64,000 nucleotides of DNA from Caenorhabditis remanei (Eukaryota; Nematoda; Chromadorea; Rhabditida; Rhabditidae). The notes under the pieces are model-generated. The model saw only the letters and a list, made by a program, of their open reading frames with translations, had not been told where the DNA came from and made no database searches. The position numbers and the translations under genes are program-made. The stretch lies in assembly GCF_010183535.1 (NCBI RefSeq), contig NC_071332.1:3162001-3226000 (forward strand). Reading direction: 5' to 3'. Positions 20,895 to 32,039 of this stretch are shown piece by piece. Within the stretch, counting starts at the first letter, position 1. Every line of letters begins with the position of its first letter.

Positions 20895-23110
20895 TAATTT
20901 TAATTATTGTAAAGTTTGTAGATCAAAAGTAGAGCTGTATTTCTGAAATTAACTGCTCCGTTTTGGCGACACTCTCTGCCCAGGTACACGCCGACAAAAC
21001 TGTTTCTCTCAGAAATCGACATTTTAATCAGAATTTGTAATATTTTCGAGTTTTTTACGTCAACTACTTCAACTTTGTATAGAATGCTCATAGACAAAAG
21101 TTGTTAAGACGCACTCTCCGAGTCGATCGAGCATCGATCAACAGACCATGTTCACCCGAAAAAAGTTGACCATCTCCGATTTGTCAATCCTTATGATCAA
21201 AGACACTATCAAGTGTTCTCAGGAGAATGGGGTACTTTTTGGCCAGGTCCGTCACCCGGGTACCTAGAAAAATCAAAAATCGATATTTTTCGAAAATTTT
21301 TCCTGAAGTAGTTAGCTATAAAATCTCAACGGGAAATTAATGTAGACACTATTTTAAGCATTTTTTGTGTTTAGAACAAAATTCCAGCTCAACACCTTCA
21401 TAGTGAAAATTTTGAAAATTCATGAAATTTTTGGGTTTTTTTTCATGAAATCGTTTTTATCTCGACAGTGACACGTTAAGACAGCGTTTTTTATTTAATA
21501 TTCGAAATTTACATAAAATTTGGTATCGGAAACATGTTGTCCCTACTCGTAACTCGGGGACCAAAGAACGGTTTTTGAGGGAAGAATGAGAAAAAATTGG
21601 ATTTTAATTTTCGAGGTCCTCCGGTAAATTATTTTTGATGTTCCAAAACAAAGGTTTTTTGAATTTTTTCATTTAGTCATGTCATTTTATTTTATTCCCA
21701 ACACGATTTCCGATCATACCACAAAAATATTTTCGAAAAAATTGAATTTTTGAAATTTTTTCCTGAAATGAATCATTTGAACTGAAATATGAAGGATAAC
21801 AATATAAAATTAAGAGGATATGATTGAAACATAATTTAGGTTTATGAAAAAATTAATTTCCATCATCGGGTCATCTGCAACGTACAATTTCATGATGAAA
21901 TTTAGAGAAATGTTCAACTACGGTAGTTGATGCATAGGAACTTTGTACTTGCAACGTTATTTAGCAAAGGACTGTGTTGAAAATGACAGAAAACATTAAA
22001 AAAACTGCAAAAATAGATTAATATAGCGAGACTTTCGAAAAAAATTGAAAAAAAGAGACTCATACATGTTCAATGGTCTGACCTTTTTTGGAAATCAGAA
22101 AAGGTTTTTTTTTCAATTTTTTTCGAAAATCTTGCTATATCAATCAATTTTCGTAATTTTCTTATGTTTTCTGTCATTTTCAACACAGTCCTTTGCCAAA
22201 TAACGTTGCAAGTTCAAAGTTCCTTTGCATCAACTACCCTAGTTGAACATTTCGCCAAATTTCACTCTGAAAGCGTACGTTGCAGATGACCCGATGATGG
22301 AAATCAGTTTTTTCATAAACCTAGATTATGTTCCAATCATATCCTCTTAATTTAGATTTGTTATCCTTCATATTTCAGTTCAAATGATTCATTTCAGGAA
22401 ACAATTTCAAAAATTCAAAAAATTCAATTTTTTCGAAAAATTTTCTGTGGTATGATCGAAAATCGTGTTGGGAATGAAATAAAATGACATGACTGAATAA
22501 AAAAATTCAAAAAACCTTTGTTTTGGAACATCAAAAATAATTTACCGGAGGACCTCGAAAATTAAAATCCAAGTTTTTCTCATTCTTCCCTCAAAAACCG
22601 TTCTTTGGTCCCCGAGTTACGAGTAGGGACAACATGTTTCCGATACCAAATTTTATGTAAATTTCGAATATTAAATAAAAAACGCTGTCTTAACGTGTCA
22701 CTGTCGAGATAAAAACGATTTCATGAAAAAAAACCCAAAAATTTCATGAATTTTCAAAATTTTCACTATGAAGGTGTTGAGCTGGAATTTTGTTCTAAAC
22801 ACAAAAAATGCTTAAAATAGTGTCTACATTAATTTCCCGTTGAGATTTTATAGCTAACTACTTCAGGAAAAATTTTCGAAAAATATCGATTTTTGATTTT
22901 TCTAGGTACCCAGGTGACGGACCTGGCCAAAAAGTACCCCATTCTCCTGAGAACACTTGATAGTGTCTTTGATCATAAGGATTGACAAATCGGAGATGGT
23001 CAACTTTTTTCGGGTGAACATGGGTCATCGAACGAGTCAGAGAGTGCGTCTTAACTACAAAAACGGAGGTCTTCTCTTGATCTACGATTTTTTCCGAAAA
23101 TTGAAATTAC
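20895..23110. mobile_element. Hairpin repeat interrupted by the TTAA palindrome
   Basis: Left of the palindrome (20910-21107) is a TTGTAGATCAAAAGTAG...ACAAAAGTTG arm, and right of it (23051-23100) CTACAAAAACGGAGG...CTTGATCTACGA. Together they reconstitute a single hairpin element of the GTTGACAAC class, with TTAA in its GTTGTTAACTAC motif as the insertion site. Confidence 0.65.
21108..23050. mobile_element. 1.94-kb near-perfect palindrome, TTAA target site
   Basis: The ends are GACGCACTCTC and GAGAGTGCGTC, flanked by TTAA at 21104-21107 and 23051-23054. The two arms (about 21108-22055 and 22110-23050) are complementary along nearly their whole length, with scattered mismatches and about 55 bp between them. 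There is no open frame of note, so it is non-autonomous. TTAA duplication is typical of piggyBac-type transposition and of TTAA foldback families described in nematodes. Confidence 0.9.
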
Positions 23111-23326
23111 GAGACCACGAGTGGTATCATGACGTTTCAGAATTCAAGGAGGTAGGTGTAGTATTTTTTTCAAAAATATCCGAAAATCTCACTAGTGGCC
23201 TAGAAACATACCCTGCAGACTATAAAACATACCCTGCAGTTGTGGCACCTTGGGCTTTCATCTCGACAGCGAATGATGCACTGACTGGCAGCAACTAAAA
23301 CTCCATACAACAAAACTTGAAGAAAG

Positions 23327-24329
23327 ATGATTTATACCTTATTTATGGTACCCAATCTTAAAAATTTAGTTCTACCTGTAGATGAAAGACACAAAACAGT
23401 TTCTGGGTATCTTCGCTCTATCGTTCAGTGGAGTTTAGTCATTTTCCTGTCCACTCTGTGGTACTTCAATATTTGGTTCAGTTTGTATCCGTTAGTTTAC
23501 TTTCAAATCATGCACACTGCACTTCATATTATTATATTGTCTGATTATTGGATTGTGTGGATTCTGGAGTCGAATAGGGGACAGCCAGAAGAGGATGATT
23601 TGGATACTACTGTGGATACAGTAGAAATCATTGATAGTAGTGATGATGACGAGTTAGAAAATAACGACTGTTTCGATCAGAAGAAAACTGATTTGAGGTT
23701 TGTGTAGATCACAAATAGATTTTCATTTTTGTAGTTCACAAGTTTTTGATAACTCTGCTAGGTGTTGAGATATGCGTCTTCAAAGATTTGCATCGGACTC
23801 GGAAAAGGAGAAGAAGAGGCGCAGAGAAGCTAGAGTGTTCTTTTTCTCTGCGTCTCATTGCACCTCGTATTCAGTTGCCTATGTTTAAATGCGCATATAT
23901 CAAAACCTTGCCGAGTCATTTAAAGACAGTCGACTACAAAAATGAAGATCTTCATTTGAACTACTCAATCAATGCAAATTTGGATCAATAGCATTCCTAA
24001 TTTTTTAGATATCACGACTTAAAATGCAGCATTTGTAAATCATTCTATCACGAATCAATTAAAAAAAGAACTCCGAAATTGTTGTCATGCGGACATACGG
24101 TTTGTTCTGGATGTGCAAAGATGCTCTGCAAATTAGACTTCAATATCTGCATTTCTTGTCCAATATGTAGAGAGGAGACTGACGGTGAGTTTTGTATAAA
24201 GATTACGGAAATATGAGAACGTTTTCAGTTGATTACATTGAATTAAAGAAGAACTACGCTCTGCTCGGGGTTATTCAAGAAATGAAGCAGGATAGAAAGG
24301 CGGTTCAACGAAGGTACAGTTTTTCATAG
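23327..24329 (+). pseudogene. Multi-pass membrane RING protein, copy D (5'-truncated)
   Basis: Blocks 23327-23697, 24009-24184 and 24229-24329 correspond to most of exon 2 and to exons 3 and 4 of the family, and stay in frame (216 codons from the ATG at 23327). Exon 1 and the start of exon 2 are missing; sequence upstream (23160-23325) matches no family exon. The linker motif VEIIDSSDDD and a complete C3HC4 RING (CSIC...SCGH...CPIC) remain, so a shortened membrane RING protein with about two spans could still be made. Intron 2 carries the type-1 MITE also found in copy B. Copy E starts 307 bp downstream in the same orientation. Confidence 0.7.
23700..23975. mobile_element. Type-1 hairpin MITE in intron 2 of copy D
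   Basis: Arms with TTTCATTTTTGTAGTTCACA and GTCGACTACAAAAATGAAG plus a GAGAAGCTAGAGTGT core. Same position and orientation relative to the gene as in copy B. Confidence 0.75.
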
Positions 24330-24424
24330 CATCAACTATTTCGATTAATAAAACAAACGTCTTCTCCATCATGATCTCTTCCCCTACCACATTTCTCCCC
24401 TTGTTCCCCTTTTCTTCTATTCTC

Positions 24425-24480
24425 TGTCATTGGCAGATGATGTCACATCGAGCAGATGGTTGACCTCTCCCCCCTCACAG
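24425..24480 (+). promoter_or_regulatory. Conserved upstream block of RING copy E
   Basis: GATGATGTCACATCGAGCAG and GATGGTTGACCTCTCC lie about 170-200 bp before the ATG, the reverse complement of the blocks in front of copies A and B. TGATGTCA is near-palindromic and resembles a CRE/ATF-like site; this is only a resemblance. Confidence 0.45.
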
Positions 24481-24636
24481 AAGGATTTTTCCTACAGGTT
24501 AGGTTATTATCCCCTCTTCCCCCTCCCACAGTTCTGTTTTTTATTATTGATTTCCCCTTATCCCAGCCCTCTTCTCCTTCTTTCTATAACATTTATTCGT
24601 TTTTCTTCTTTAACATAAAAGTGTTTTGTTTCAGTA

Positions 24637-25852
24637 ATGCCTTTTCTGTATCAGTTAGACGAATGGAGATGTGAAGTCGCATTTAATGGATTCTCCCGCC
24701 ATTTGCTATTGACTGCAGCATCTTTTTATGGCTTCTGGTTCGGTTGTCCAAGAGACTTGACGCCTCTGTACAAGAGTATAATAGTCTTAACTATCGCGAT
24801 TTTAGTGTACCAAACTGGCGTCATATGCATTACTTTAATGAGTAGCGAAAGCGAGACTTCAGGTTTGGGTGAAGTACTTTATGGAATAGGATATTTCGCA
24901 GTGTTAGTATGTGCTATAGTTCCCTACATTTTTTTTCTCGATTATGGAGTCGCATCTGAGGTTGGTTCTATTTATTTATGCTGTAGCACCAGAAAAATGG
25001 CAAAAGACATGAATCAACCTGATGTTTTGCTTTCTAAGTAATTTGACCATCTTTCAGACGTCATTCCACGGTTTCTACACGCTTTCTTACGCGTCTTTCT
25101 TGTTTTATACCATGTTTATGGTACCCAATGTTGAGGATTTAGTTCTAATTGTATACAGAAAACACGAAGTAGTTTCTGGATATCTTTGTTCCATAGTTCA
25201 GTGGAGTTTAGTCATTTTCTTATCTACTCTATGGTACTTCAATGTTTGGTTCAGTTTGTATCCGTTGGTTTGCTTGCAAATTATGCATACAGCACTTCAT
25301 ATTATTATATTATCTGATTATTGGATTGTGTGCGTTCTTGAGTGGAATAGGGAACAGGATGAAGATATTGATTTGGATACTACTGTAGATACTGAAATAA
25401 TTGATAGTAGTGATGATGAACAATTGGAAGATAACGAATGTTTCGATCAGGAGAAAAACGATTTGAGGTTTGTTGGCTTTTAAAAATTTGATAATGTCTC
25501 TGCAATCTCATATGCTTCACTTTTCTCTTTTCAGATATCACGACTTAAAATGTAGCGTTTGCAAATTATTCTATCACGAATCAATTAAAAAAAGAACTCC
25601 AAAAATGTTGTCATGCGGACACACAGTTTGTTCTGGATGTTCAAAGATGCTCTACAAAATAGACTATGTCTATATCCAGTGTCCAATATGTAGGGAAGAG
25701 ACTGACAGTAAGTTTAACATGAAGTTTTTGAAAATAAAAAAACATTTTCAGTCGATTATATTGAATTAAAGAAGAACTACGCTCTACTCGGAATCATACA
25801 AGAGATGAATCAAGATAAGAAATCGGTTCAACGAAGACACAGTCTTTCATAG
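24637..25852 (+). CDS. Multi-pass membrane RING protein, copy E
   Basis: Exons 24637-24960, 25058-25467, 25535-25707 and 25752-25852 give 335 aa with matching phases. About six hydrophobic segments occur within residues 20-205. An acidic linker follows with TEIIDSSDDE near residues 220-229. The C3HC4 RING (CSVC, SCGH, TVC, SGC, CPIC) starts near residue 250, and the tail ends RRHSLS. The ATG is two bases after GTTTCAG, a likely cis or trans splice acceptor. Best preserved plus-strand member. A membrane-embedded E3 ligase is inferred from the RING; SUMO binding is a possibility raised by the hydrophobic-plus-acidic motif. Confidence 0.85.
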
Positions 25853-25899
25853 GCTCTCTATCTATCTATATATCTAAATTTTTTCCAATTTTTCCTCAA

Positions 25900-26450
25900 T
25901 TTCTCAAGGTTTTTGACAGGTATGTTTAGTATATTTCAGTTTCAGTTTTCTCCCCGTCACACAGGATTGACAGCAGTGGATCCAGAAGCCCATGTCTACT
26001 TCCACTTCATCTTATTTCCCATTTTCATTTATTTCTTTATTAATTTTCATTAATTTTTTATTTATTTCCGTATTCCTGTAATCATGCCTTTCCTTCTTAT
26101 AAGACCTCCCTTTTCTCTCTGACATTCTGCTGATTTTTATATTAATAAACTTATTTGTCTGTATAATATTCTCTGACTACATAACTGGTTTCAGGCTATT
26201 CCGTCTTCAAGAAATGAGAGGGGCTTAATTGGCTCCTCCCAACTCCGCAAAAATGCGGCACGGTTTTGTCGCGTCATCATTTCATATCATGTAGAACTGG
26301 ATTTGCAGCGGAAGAGTTGTTTCTGAGCTCTTTCCTTCAAAAACATCGAAACTGTCACAGGCATTTGAGACTTAGGTATGGATCGGCATGTGGTCGAGTT
26401 GAAGAAATATTTCGAAATATTTTAAATTTTCAAAAAAAAATTCGCAAAAC
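25900..26450 (+). repeat. 3'-flank block of RING copy E
   Basis: Downstream block shared in inverted orientation with 4150-4735 (after copy A) and partly with 19740-20130. Contains GGATTGACAGCAGTGGATCC, GGCTCCTCCCA and the phrase around CTGGATTTGCAG. No coding potential beyond short frames. Confidence 0.55.
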
Positions 26451-26538
26451 TTATTTCACTCAAAAAAAATTTATTGGTTCGTTTCAAAGTAAAAAATATG
26501 AAAAATTGAAAAAAAAATTAGATAGATAGGTGGAAATT

Positions 26539-26546
26539 GATCCTAT
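26539..26546. repeat. 8-bp target-site duplication, left (GATCCTAT)
   Basis: Identical to 30879-30886; together they bracket the composite hAT-like element. Confidence 0.9.
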
Positions 26547-27007
26547 CATAGTTGTCAAGGCCCGACCCGGGCAAATTGGCGCGAAAGTCAAATTTTCAAA
26601 TTTTTTGAATTTTTCCACGAAAAAGTCAAATTTTCGACAATCAGTCAGAATTAGAAGAAATTCTGAAAAATAGTTAAAAATGATCACATTTTCGATGAAA
26701 AAATGAAAAATGTCGAAAAAAAAATTGGAAAAAAGGTCATTTTTTGAAGCCGGGCCTTTAATTTAATTTAATTTATTGTGACTAAAAGGAAACCAAAAAG
26801 ATACAAAAGACTAGAAACGATCCCTCACGAGACAGTTTCGAGTAGAAAATAGGGATGACATGATACATAGGAAACGGGGAATGAGAATAAATATAAAAAG
26901 GAGGGTAGGCAGACAAGTTGGCAAGGGGGAAGAGATAACCGTAGAAGGCAAATTAAAGGAGAGAATAATGATATGTATTTAACAAAATGACCAGATGAGA
27001 TAATAAA

Positions 27008-29939
27008 TTAAAACCGGGTAATGGCAGAGTCAAGAAGATGTTCAAATTGGGAGGGGGAGAGGAAACTACTAAAATTGGCAACAATGGCATTCCAGATGGG
27101 AAGGATAAAAGAGAAAAAATTGTCGGAGAGGGGGGAGACATAAATGAGAGTCATGGGTCTTCGTGGAGAACTTGACAGTCTGATAAAGGAATTGAGATTG
27201 GGAAAATGAGATGCGCCAGCTATAAATTTATACAGGAGGAGTAATTGGGATTTGAGTCTACGGTGTCTTATAGAGTAGATAGAGAGAAGTTCTAGACGAT
27301 GCGAATAAGATGAGAAAGCGATATTGCATCGTTGGAGAGTTTTCCTAGAGTAAATTCGAAGAGTGGATTCAAGAAGTCTGGAGAGGGATGAGGAGGGGGC
27401 AAGACAGAAAATGACAGAAGCGTATTCAAGAATAGGAAGAACATATGTTTTGAATAGAAAAGAGTAAAATGCCGGATTATTAGACTTGAAAGATTTGAGG
27501 ATTTGGGAAGAGCGAAGACGAGCTAGAGATACTGACTTTTTAATGTGGGCAGAAAACTTGAGGTCAGGTTCAAAGAGAATTCCGAGATCACGAACAGAGT
27601 GGGAATCTAGAATGGGAGAGCCAACGATGTGAAACCGGTGAGAGGGGTTGAGGGAACCCAAGCGGAGTAAACCCGTTTTGGAATGAGCCAAAGGAAGATC
27701 ATTGGAAACTGCCCAGTCGGAGACCAAGTCAATACCTGCTTGGAGGCTGGAGGGAAGGTGGGAGTAAATTTTTATATCATCAGCATAAGCAGCGAAGTGG
27801 AGATAAGGGATAGATTGAAGGCTGATTAATAAATCGTTAATATACAAGAGGAATAATAGAGGTCGAGACGGATCCCTGAGGGACACCAGAGTGGATCAGA
27901 GCAGAGGAAGGATCGGTGGTACTGTTAACTTTGACGGAAAAGGAACGGGAGGTGAGAAAATCAGAAAACCAAGAGATAAAGAGAGGTGGAATGTCAAATA
28001 AGGCAAGCTTGTTTAGAAGTAAATTGAGAGGAACCTGGTCGAACGCCTTCTTGAAATCAAAGAAGACAACATCCAGGGAACCGTGAGTTTTGAGAATTAT
28101 CTTGTAGTTGGTAACAACTTGAACAAGAGAACTAGGACAGGAGCGCTTGGCGAGAAAACCGTGTTGGTGTGCAGAGAGTTTGTGAAGACAATCTAATTTA
28201 ATTCGGTTACAAATAATTCTCTCGAAAATTCTGGAAAAGGGGTCCGTGAGCGAGATGGGGCGGTAGTTTTCCGGGCAACCAGGATTACCTTTTTTGTGCA
28301 CCGGTATAATTACAGCCTTCTTCCAAGAAAGCGGAACTAATGAAGAGCGGAGAGATTCACCAAAGATTATCGAGAGAGGAAGAGATATAGAAGTGGCACA
28401 TTTTTTAATCAGGAAAAAATTGGCGAGGTGGGGAGAAAAGCCACAGCGAGGAGGAAGTTTTTGTAGGGCATGCTCAATAACCCAAGGAGCGAACAAATCA
28501 TTGTCAAGCAAAGGGGAAGATGAAGGGCGAGAGGAGGAGAGATGAGGAGCAACGTATGAAGCAGGAGGAGAAGTCTTGAAGTTAGACAAAAAGGAAGATG
28601 AGAAAATAGAGGCTTTCTCTGAGTCGGAACAGACGACACGTCCTTGGAAGGTGAGGGAAGGAATACTGGATACGGTTTTTAATCTTCTAGTGATGAGCGA
28701 GCGGGCAACGGAAGTATGTGGAGATTTCATGAGGATTTTCTCAGTTCTGGCGTAGTTGCCACGAATGGTTTTGGAGAGATTGCGAATTCTACAGCTGAGA
28801 GCGTGAATATCAGTAAAGGAAGCACGATGAGAGGCTAGGAGCTTGGTGAAACGGCTACGAGCACGACGGAGCTGACGAATTGACTTAGAGGGAGGACTAG
28901 GTTTTGTCAAAGGCTTGGGTGGAGTGTGCAGTAAGATTAGGTCCGAAAGGATCTGAATAAATTTGTCGAATTTGGAAGAAGGACAGGGGAGGGAACTGAG
29001 AATAAGATCCCAGTCCAGAGAAGCAATATCAGAATTTAACAGGCCATAATTGCACTTTTTATAGTCAAGCTTAGGGAAAGAGGGACTAGGAGAGGGGAGG
29101 ATAGAAGAAAGAGGATTAGGAAGAATAGAGAAGTTGACGCTCATGTGATCAGAATTTAGGAGAGGGGGGTGGCAGATCGGAGGAGAAAGAACAATATCAT
29201 CAGAAGAAATGACTAAATCAAGGATGTTGGCTGTAGTAGATGAGGAGCGGGTAGGGAAAGAAACATGTTGAGTAAGTCCTTTAGAGGAAATGAAATCGGA
29301 GAAAGGATGACAAAATGAAGGATCCTTCCAGTCCACAGAAGGGAAGTTGAAATCACCCAGGCAAACTACAGAGGACAAAGGAATGAGGCTTTCAAGGTGG
29401 GAAGTGAGAGCAGTTAATTCAGATGATTTACCGTCAGGAGGACGGTAAACTAATACAAGTGTAAAAGGTGTGAATTTAGGAAGATCAAGGTTTGAGGAAG
29501 AAGGAGAGACGAGGCAAGCAGAGATTTCAGATTGATGATGAGGGTAGTGGAGGTCTAAGTTGGTCGAGATAGGAGTGAGACATAAGTGATTTTTGGAGAG
29601 GAAGGCAACACCACCACCGGAAGATTTGCGGTGGAGAGACGGAATACGGTCGGAGCGAACAACGGAAATGTTACGAGACTCAAAAAGGGAAGAAGGAATG
29701 GAATCAGTGAGGAAAGTTTCGGTAAGGGCTAAGATATCATGGGAGGAGGCTAAGAAAAGGTCTATAAGAAGAGAAATTTTGGTAAGGCTGGCGACACCTC
29801 GAATATTTGACAAGAGAATATTAATTCCAAAATCAGACTGCGCAAGGTAGGAGGGAACAGAAAGAGAAAAAGGGTTCAAAGTGGGAGAAGAGGATTGCGA
29901 AATAGAACACGAAGAATCATAAAAAGAATCAATAAGCAC
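27008..29939 (-). pseudogene. LINE ORF2: AP endonuclease and reverse transcriptase, frameshifted
   Basis: Two overlapping frames, 27837-29939 and 27008-27886. The first holds the apurinic-type endonuclease (NIRGV near the start, LTETFL, GDFNFPSVDW, NSDHMSVNF) and the first half of the reverse transcriptase (NYRPISLT, FFDFKKAFDQV, GVPQGS). The second continues with LLFLLYIND and the catalytic YADD box and then the thumb and C-terminal region. Immediately after GVPQGSV (about 27855) the reading frame shifts, so a full-length enzyme is not made from this copy. Domain order without RNase H fits the CR1/jockey group; the exact clade needs a tree. Confidence 0.88.
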
Positions 29940-29965
29940 TGGAGATACTATAGGCGGACAGGCAC

Positions 29966-30772
29966 TTATACAAAAGGACGTGGCTTGGAATTGAGCTTGT
30001 AGGTGATATCAGACATGATGAATTTCGACTCTTTGGCAATCTTGTTCTGCTCGTAAACGAACTTCCGAGAGGCGCGCAGGGTGTCCAGTTCGGGCTGAGT
30101 CAGATCACGTCGGGCACGGGGTTTGCTGGTGATGTCCATAAGAGATTTGTCAGAAGAGCGGATCCGGTGAAAGCCATGCAGGAAGGTATCACGGTCTAGC
30201 GAGGAGTCGAATTGGAGCTTGAGCGGGCGAAATTTGGAGGAGCATTGGTGACGGTGAGCTTTCTTAGGAGCAGGCAAGTGATGGGACGAGGCGAGTTTCT
30301 GGAAGAAGTCGAGGTCTCGTTCGTCTTGAGCATTGTTATCACGATCGTCTGGCATTCTCTCGATTACCACACGAGTAGCCTTGTCCAAGAGTTTCGCGGC
30401 CTCGCGCGCGATATCCAAGGTGCTGAAAGGAGTGACAGATGGAGTAACGACTTGCGGAATATTAGAAGAGGTGTCCATTGGAGAAGGAGTATTGGCAGCA
30501 ACAAATGGGTCCTGAAGCAGTGGATCCGCGATTTGAGACATGTCAGGGAGGATTTCGCAGGATTCGGCCACTGCGGCAGCGAGTTTGTTCTGACCCGAAT
30601 CAATTATGGCTCCACGTAGCTGATTGACCAAAGAAGTGAGGGCAGCGACTCGATCATAGAGATCTTTGTAGGCAGAATATGGCACAAATTGCAATGGAGG
30701 ATCGTCATCAGTAGAAGTCTGCTTCCGCTTGGAAGCTGGACGATTGAACGCCATTAGAGGGGCGGAAATCAA
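29966..30772 (-). CDS. LINE ORF1 protein
   Basis: An intact 268-codon frame directly upstream of ORF2, 26 nt separating the stop and the ORF2 ATG. The protein is hydrophilic and begins with a short basic segment (PASKRKQ) and a helical stretch (YKDLYDRVAALTSLVNQLRG). The C-terminal half is basic (ARRDLTQPELDTLRASRKF...). In this class ORF1 proteins bind the element RNA and chaperone target priming; here this is assigned from position and composition, as no zinc knuckle is visible. Confidence 0.75.
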   Translation of the reverse strand: MISAPLMAFNRPASKRKQTSTDDDPPLQFVPYSAYKDLYDRVAALTSLVNQLRGAIIDSGQNKLAAAVAESCEILPDMSQIADPLLQDPFVAANTPSPMDTSSNIPQVVTPSVTPFSTLDIAREAAKLLDKATRVVIERMPDDRDNNAQDERDLDFFQKLASSHHLPAPKKAHRHQCSSKFRPLKLQFDSSLDRDTFLHGFHRIRSSDKSLMDITSKPRARRDLTQPELDTLRASRKFVYEQNKIAKESKFIMSDITYKLNSKPRPFV

Positions 30773-30878
30773 TCAATAATAGCGAATGCGGAAAAGAAAG
30801 GGAGGACGAATGAGAAAGGGAGGACGAATGAGGTTCGGGCCTTGCTGGGCCTTGCCGGGCCGAGCCTTGACAACTATG

Positions 30879-30886
30879 GATCCTAT
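30879..30886. repeat. 8-bp target-site duplication, right, containing a stop codon
   Basis: GATCCTAT. On the minus strand it reads ATAGGATC and includes the TAG stop of RING copy F (30883-30885). Confidence 0.9.
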
Positions 30887-32027
30887 GAAAAACTGCGTCT
30901 CCGTTGTACCGTCTTCTTATCTTGCTTTATTTCTTGAATGAGGTCAAGTAGAGCATAGTTCTTCTTCAAATCATCAACTGAAAATGCTGTCATATTTCCA
31001 TAATCTTCATAGAAAACTCACGGAAAGTCCGTTTGCTACATATTGGACACTTGAAACTATCATAGTAGTCTCCTTTGTGAAGCATTTTTGCACATCCAGA
31101 ACAAAACGTGTGTCCGCATGACAACATTTTCGGAATTCTTTTCTCAATTGATTCGTGATAGAATAATTTGCAAATGCTGCATTTTAAATCTTGATATCTG
31201 AAAAGAGAAAATTGAAGCTTCTGACTAGTGAGATCGCAGAGGCATTATTAAATTTTTTAAAGCCAACAAACCTCAAATCATTTGTCTCCTGATCGAAACA
31301 GCCATTATCTTCCACATCTTCATCATCACTATCAATTATCTCTACAATAGTATCCTCTTCTTCGTCTTCCAGTCGTTCAATAACACAAACAATCAATAAA
31401 TCCGACAATATAATGATGTGCACCGCCGTATACATGATTTGCAAGTATACCACCGGATACTTTCCGATCCACACCTCGAAATACCACACAGGAAATAGGA
31501 ATACAACTAGAATCGATTGTACAACTGAGGGAAGATATCCAGCAATTACTCTATGCTTGTCTTCAACAGACCAAATTATGGCGTATGTGTTGGGTAGCAT
31601 GAATGAGATATAGATGAAGAAAGAAGCAAAGGAACAAGTGTGGAAAGTGAGGAATGCTTCCTTAAAGATAATTAAGTACAAAGAACATTAAAAAATAGGT
31701 ACCAACCTCAGATGCGACTCCATATATCGCAGAAGCTACATAAGGAGCTATAGCACATACCAGCACTCCAAAAAATCCAGTCTTATAACATCTCCTAACG
31801 TGATCAAACATATCTCTTTGAGCCAAGTCTTCGAATATTTTCAAAACGAATTGAAGTATTATGAACGCAAAAATTAAAAATTTCAAACTCGTGAAAAAAC
31901 GTGTCAAGTCCCTGGGACCACCCGCCACGATATTAAACACCGATGCTAGGATCATTAGCATATGTCGGTGGAATCCACTCCAAGCAGCTTCCCAACTGAA
32001 GTAGTCACAGTTGTGTAGTAGAGTCAT
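30883..32027 (-). CDS. Multi-pass membrane RING protein, copy F
   Basis: Exons 31707-32027, 31272-31660, 31022-31197 and 30883-30977 give 326 aa in phase. More diverged than A-E: starts MTLLHNCDY, keeps about six hydrophobic segments, has linker motif VEIIDSDDED and RING residues CSIC, SCGH, TFC, SGC, CPIC. Tail ends RRRSFS. The stop codon is part of the 8-bp duplication made by the hAT-like insertion, so the coding region survives unchanged but everything 3' of the stop is transposon. The ATG follows TTTCAGCC. Its conserved upstream block is displaced to 32885-32920 by a palindromic element. Confidence 0.82.
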
Positions 32028-32039
32028 GGCTGAAATTGG

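Larger units (their letters stand above)
26759..30835 (-). mobile_element. CR1/jockey-like non-LTR retrotransposon
   Basis: About 4.08 kb, minus strand, with ORF1 and ORF2 (endonuclease plus reverse transcriptase) and a 3' end of AATTAAATTAAATT-type repeats. It is flanked by CGGGCCTT on both sides (26751-26758 and 30836-30843), read here as its target-site duplication inside the MITE. The 5' end carries a tandem pair of AAAGGGAGGACGAATGA (plus-strand sense). There are no long terminal repeats, integrase or RNase H. Near full length, with one frameshift. Confidence 0.9.
26547..30878. mobile_element. hAT-like MITE carrying a nested retrotransposon
   Basis: Perfect terminal inverted repeats start CATAGTTGTCAAGGC at the left and end GCCTTGACAACTATG at the right, inside an 8-bp duplication GATCCTAT. 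Without the nested LINE the element is only about 247 bp (26547-26758 plus 30844-30878) and non-coding. An 8-bp duplication is usual for hAT (and P) superfamily elements. Decayed relatives are at 940-1165 and 42960-43150. The insertion sits on the stop codon of RING copy F, and the duplicated copy preserves it. Confidence 0.85.

Noticed and set aside
28294..30619. Plus-strand frames within the LINE
   Set aside because: They are antisense shadows of ORF1 and ORF2.
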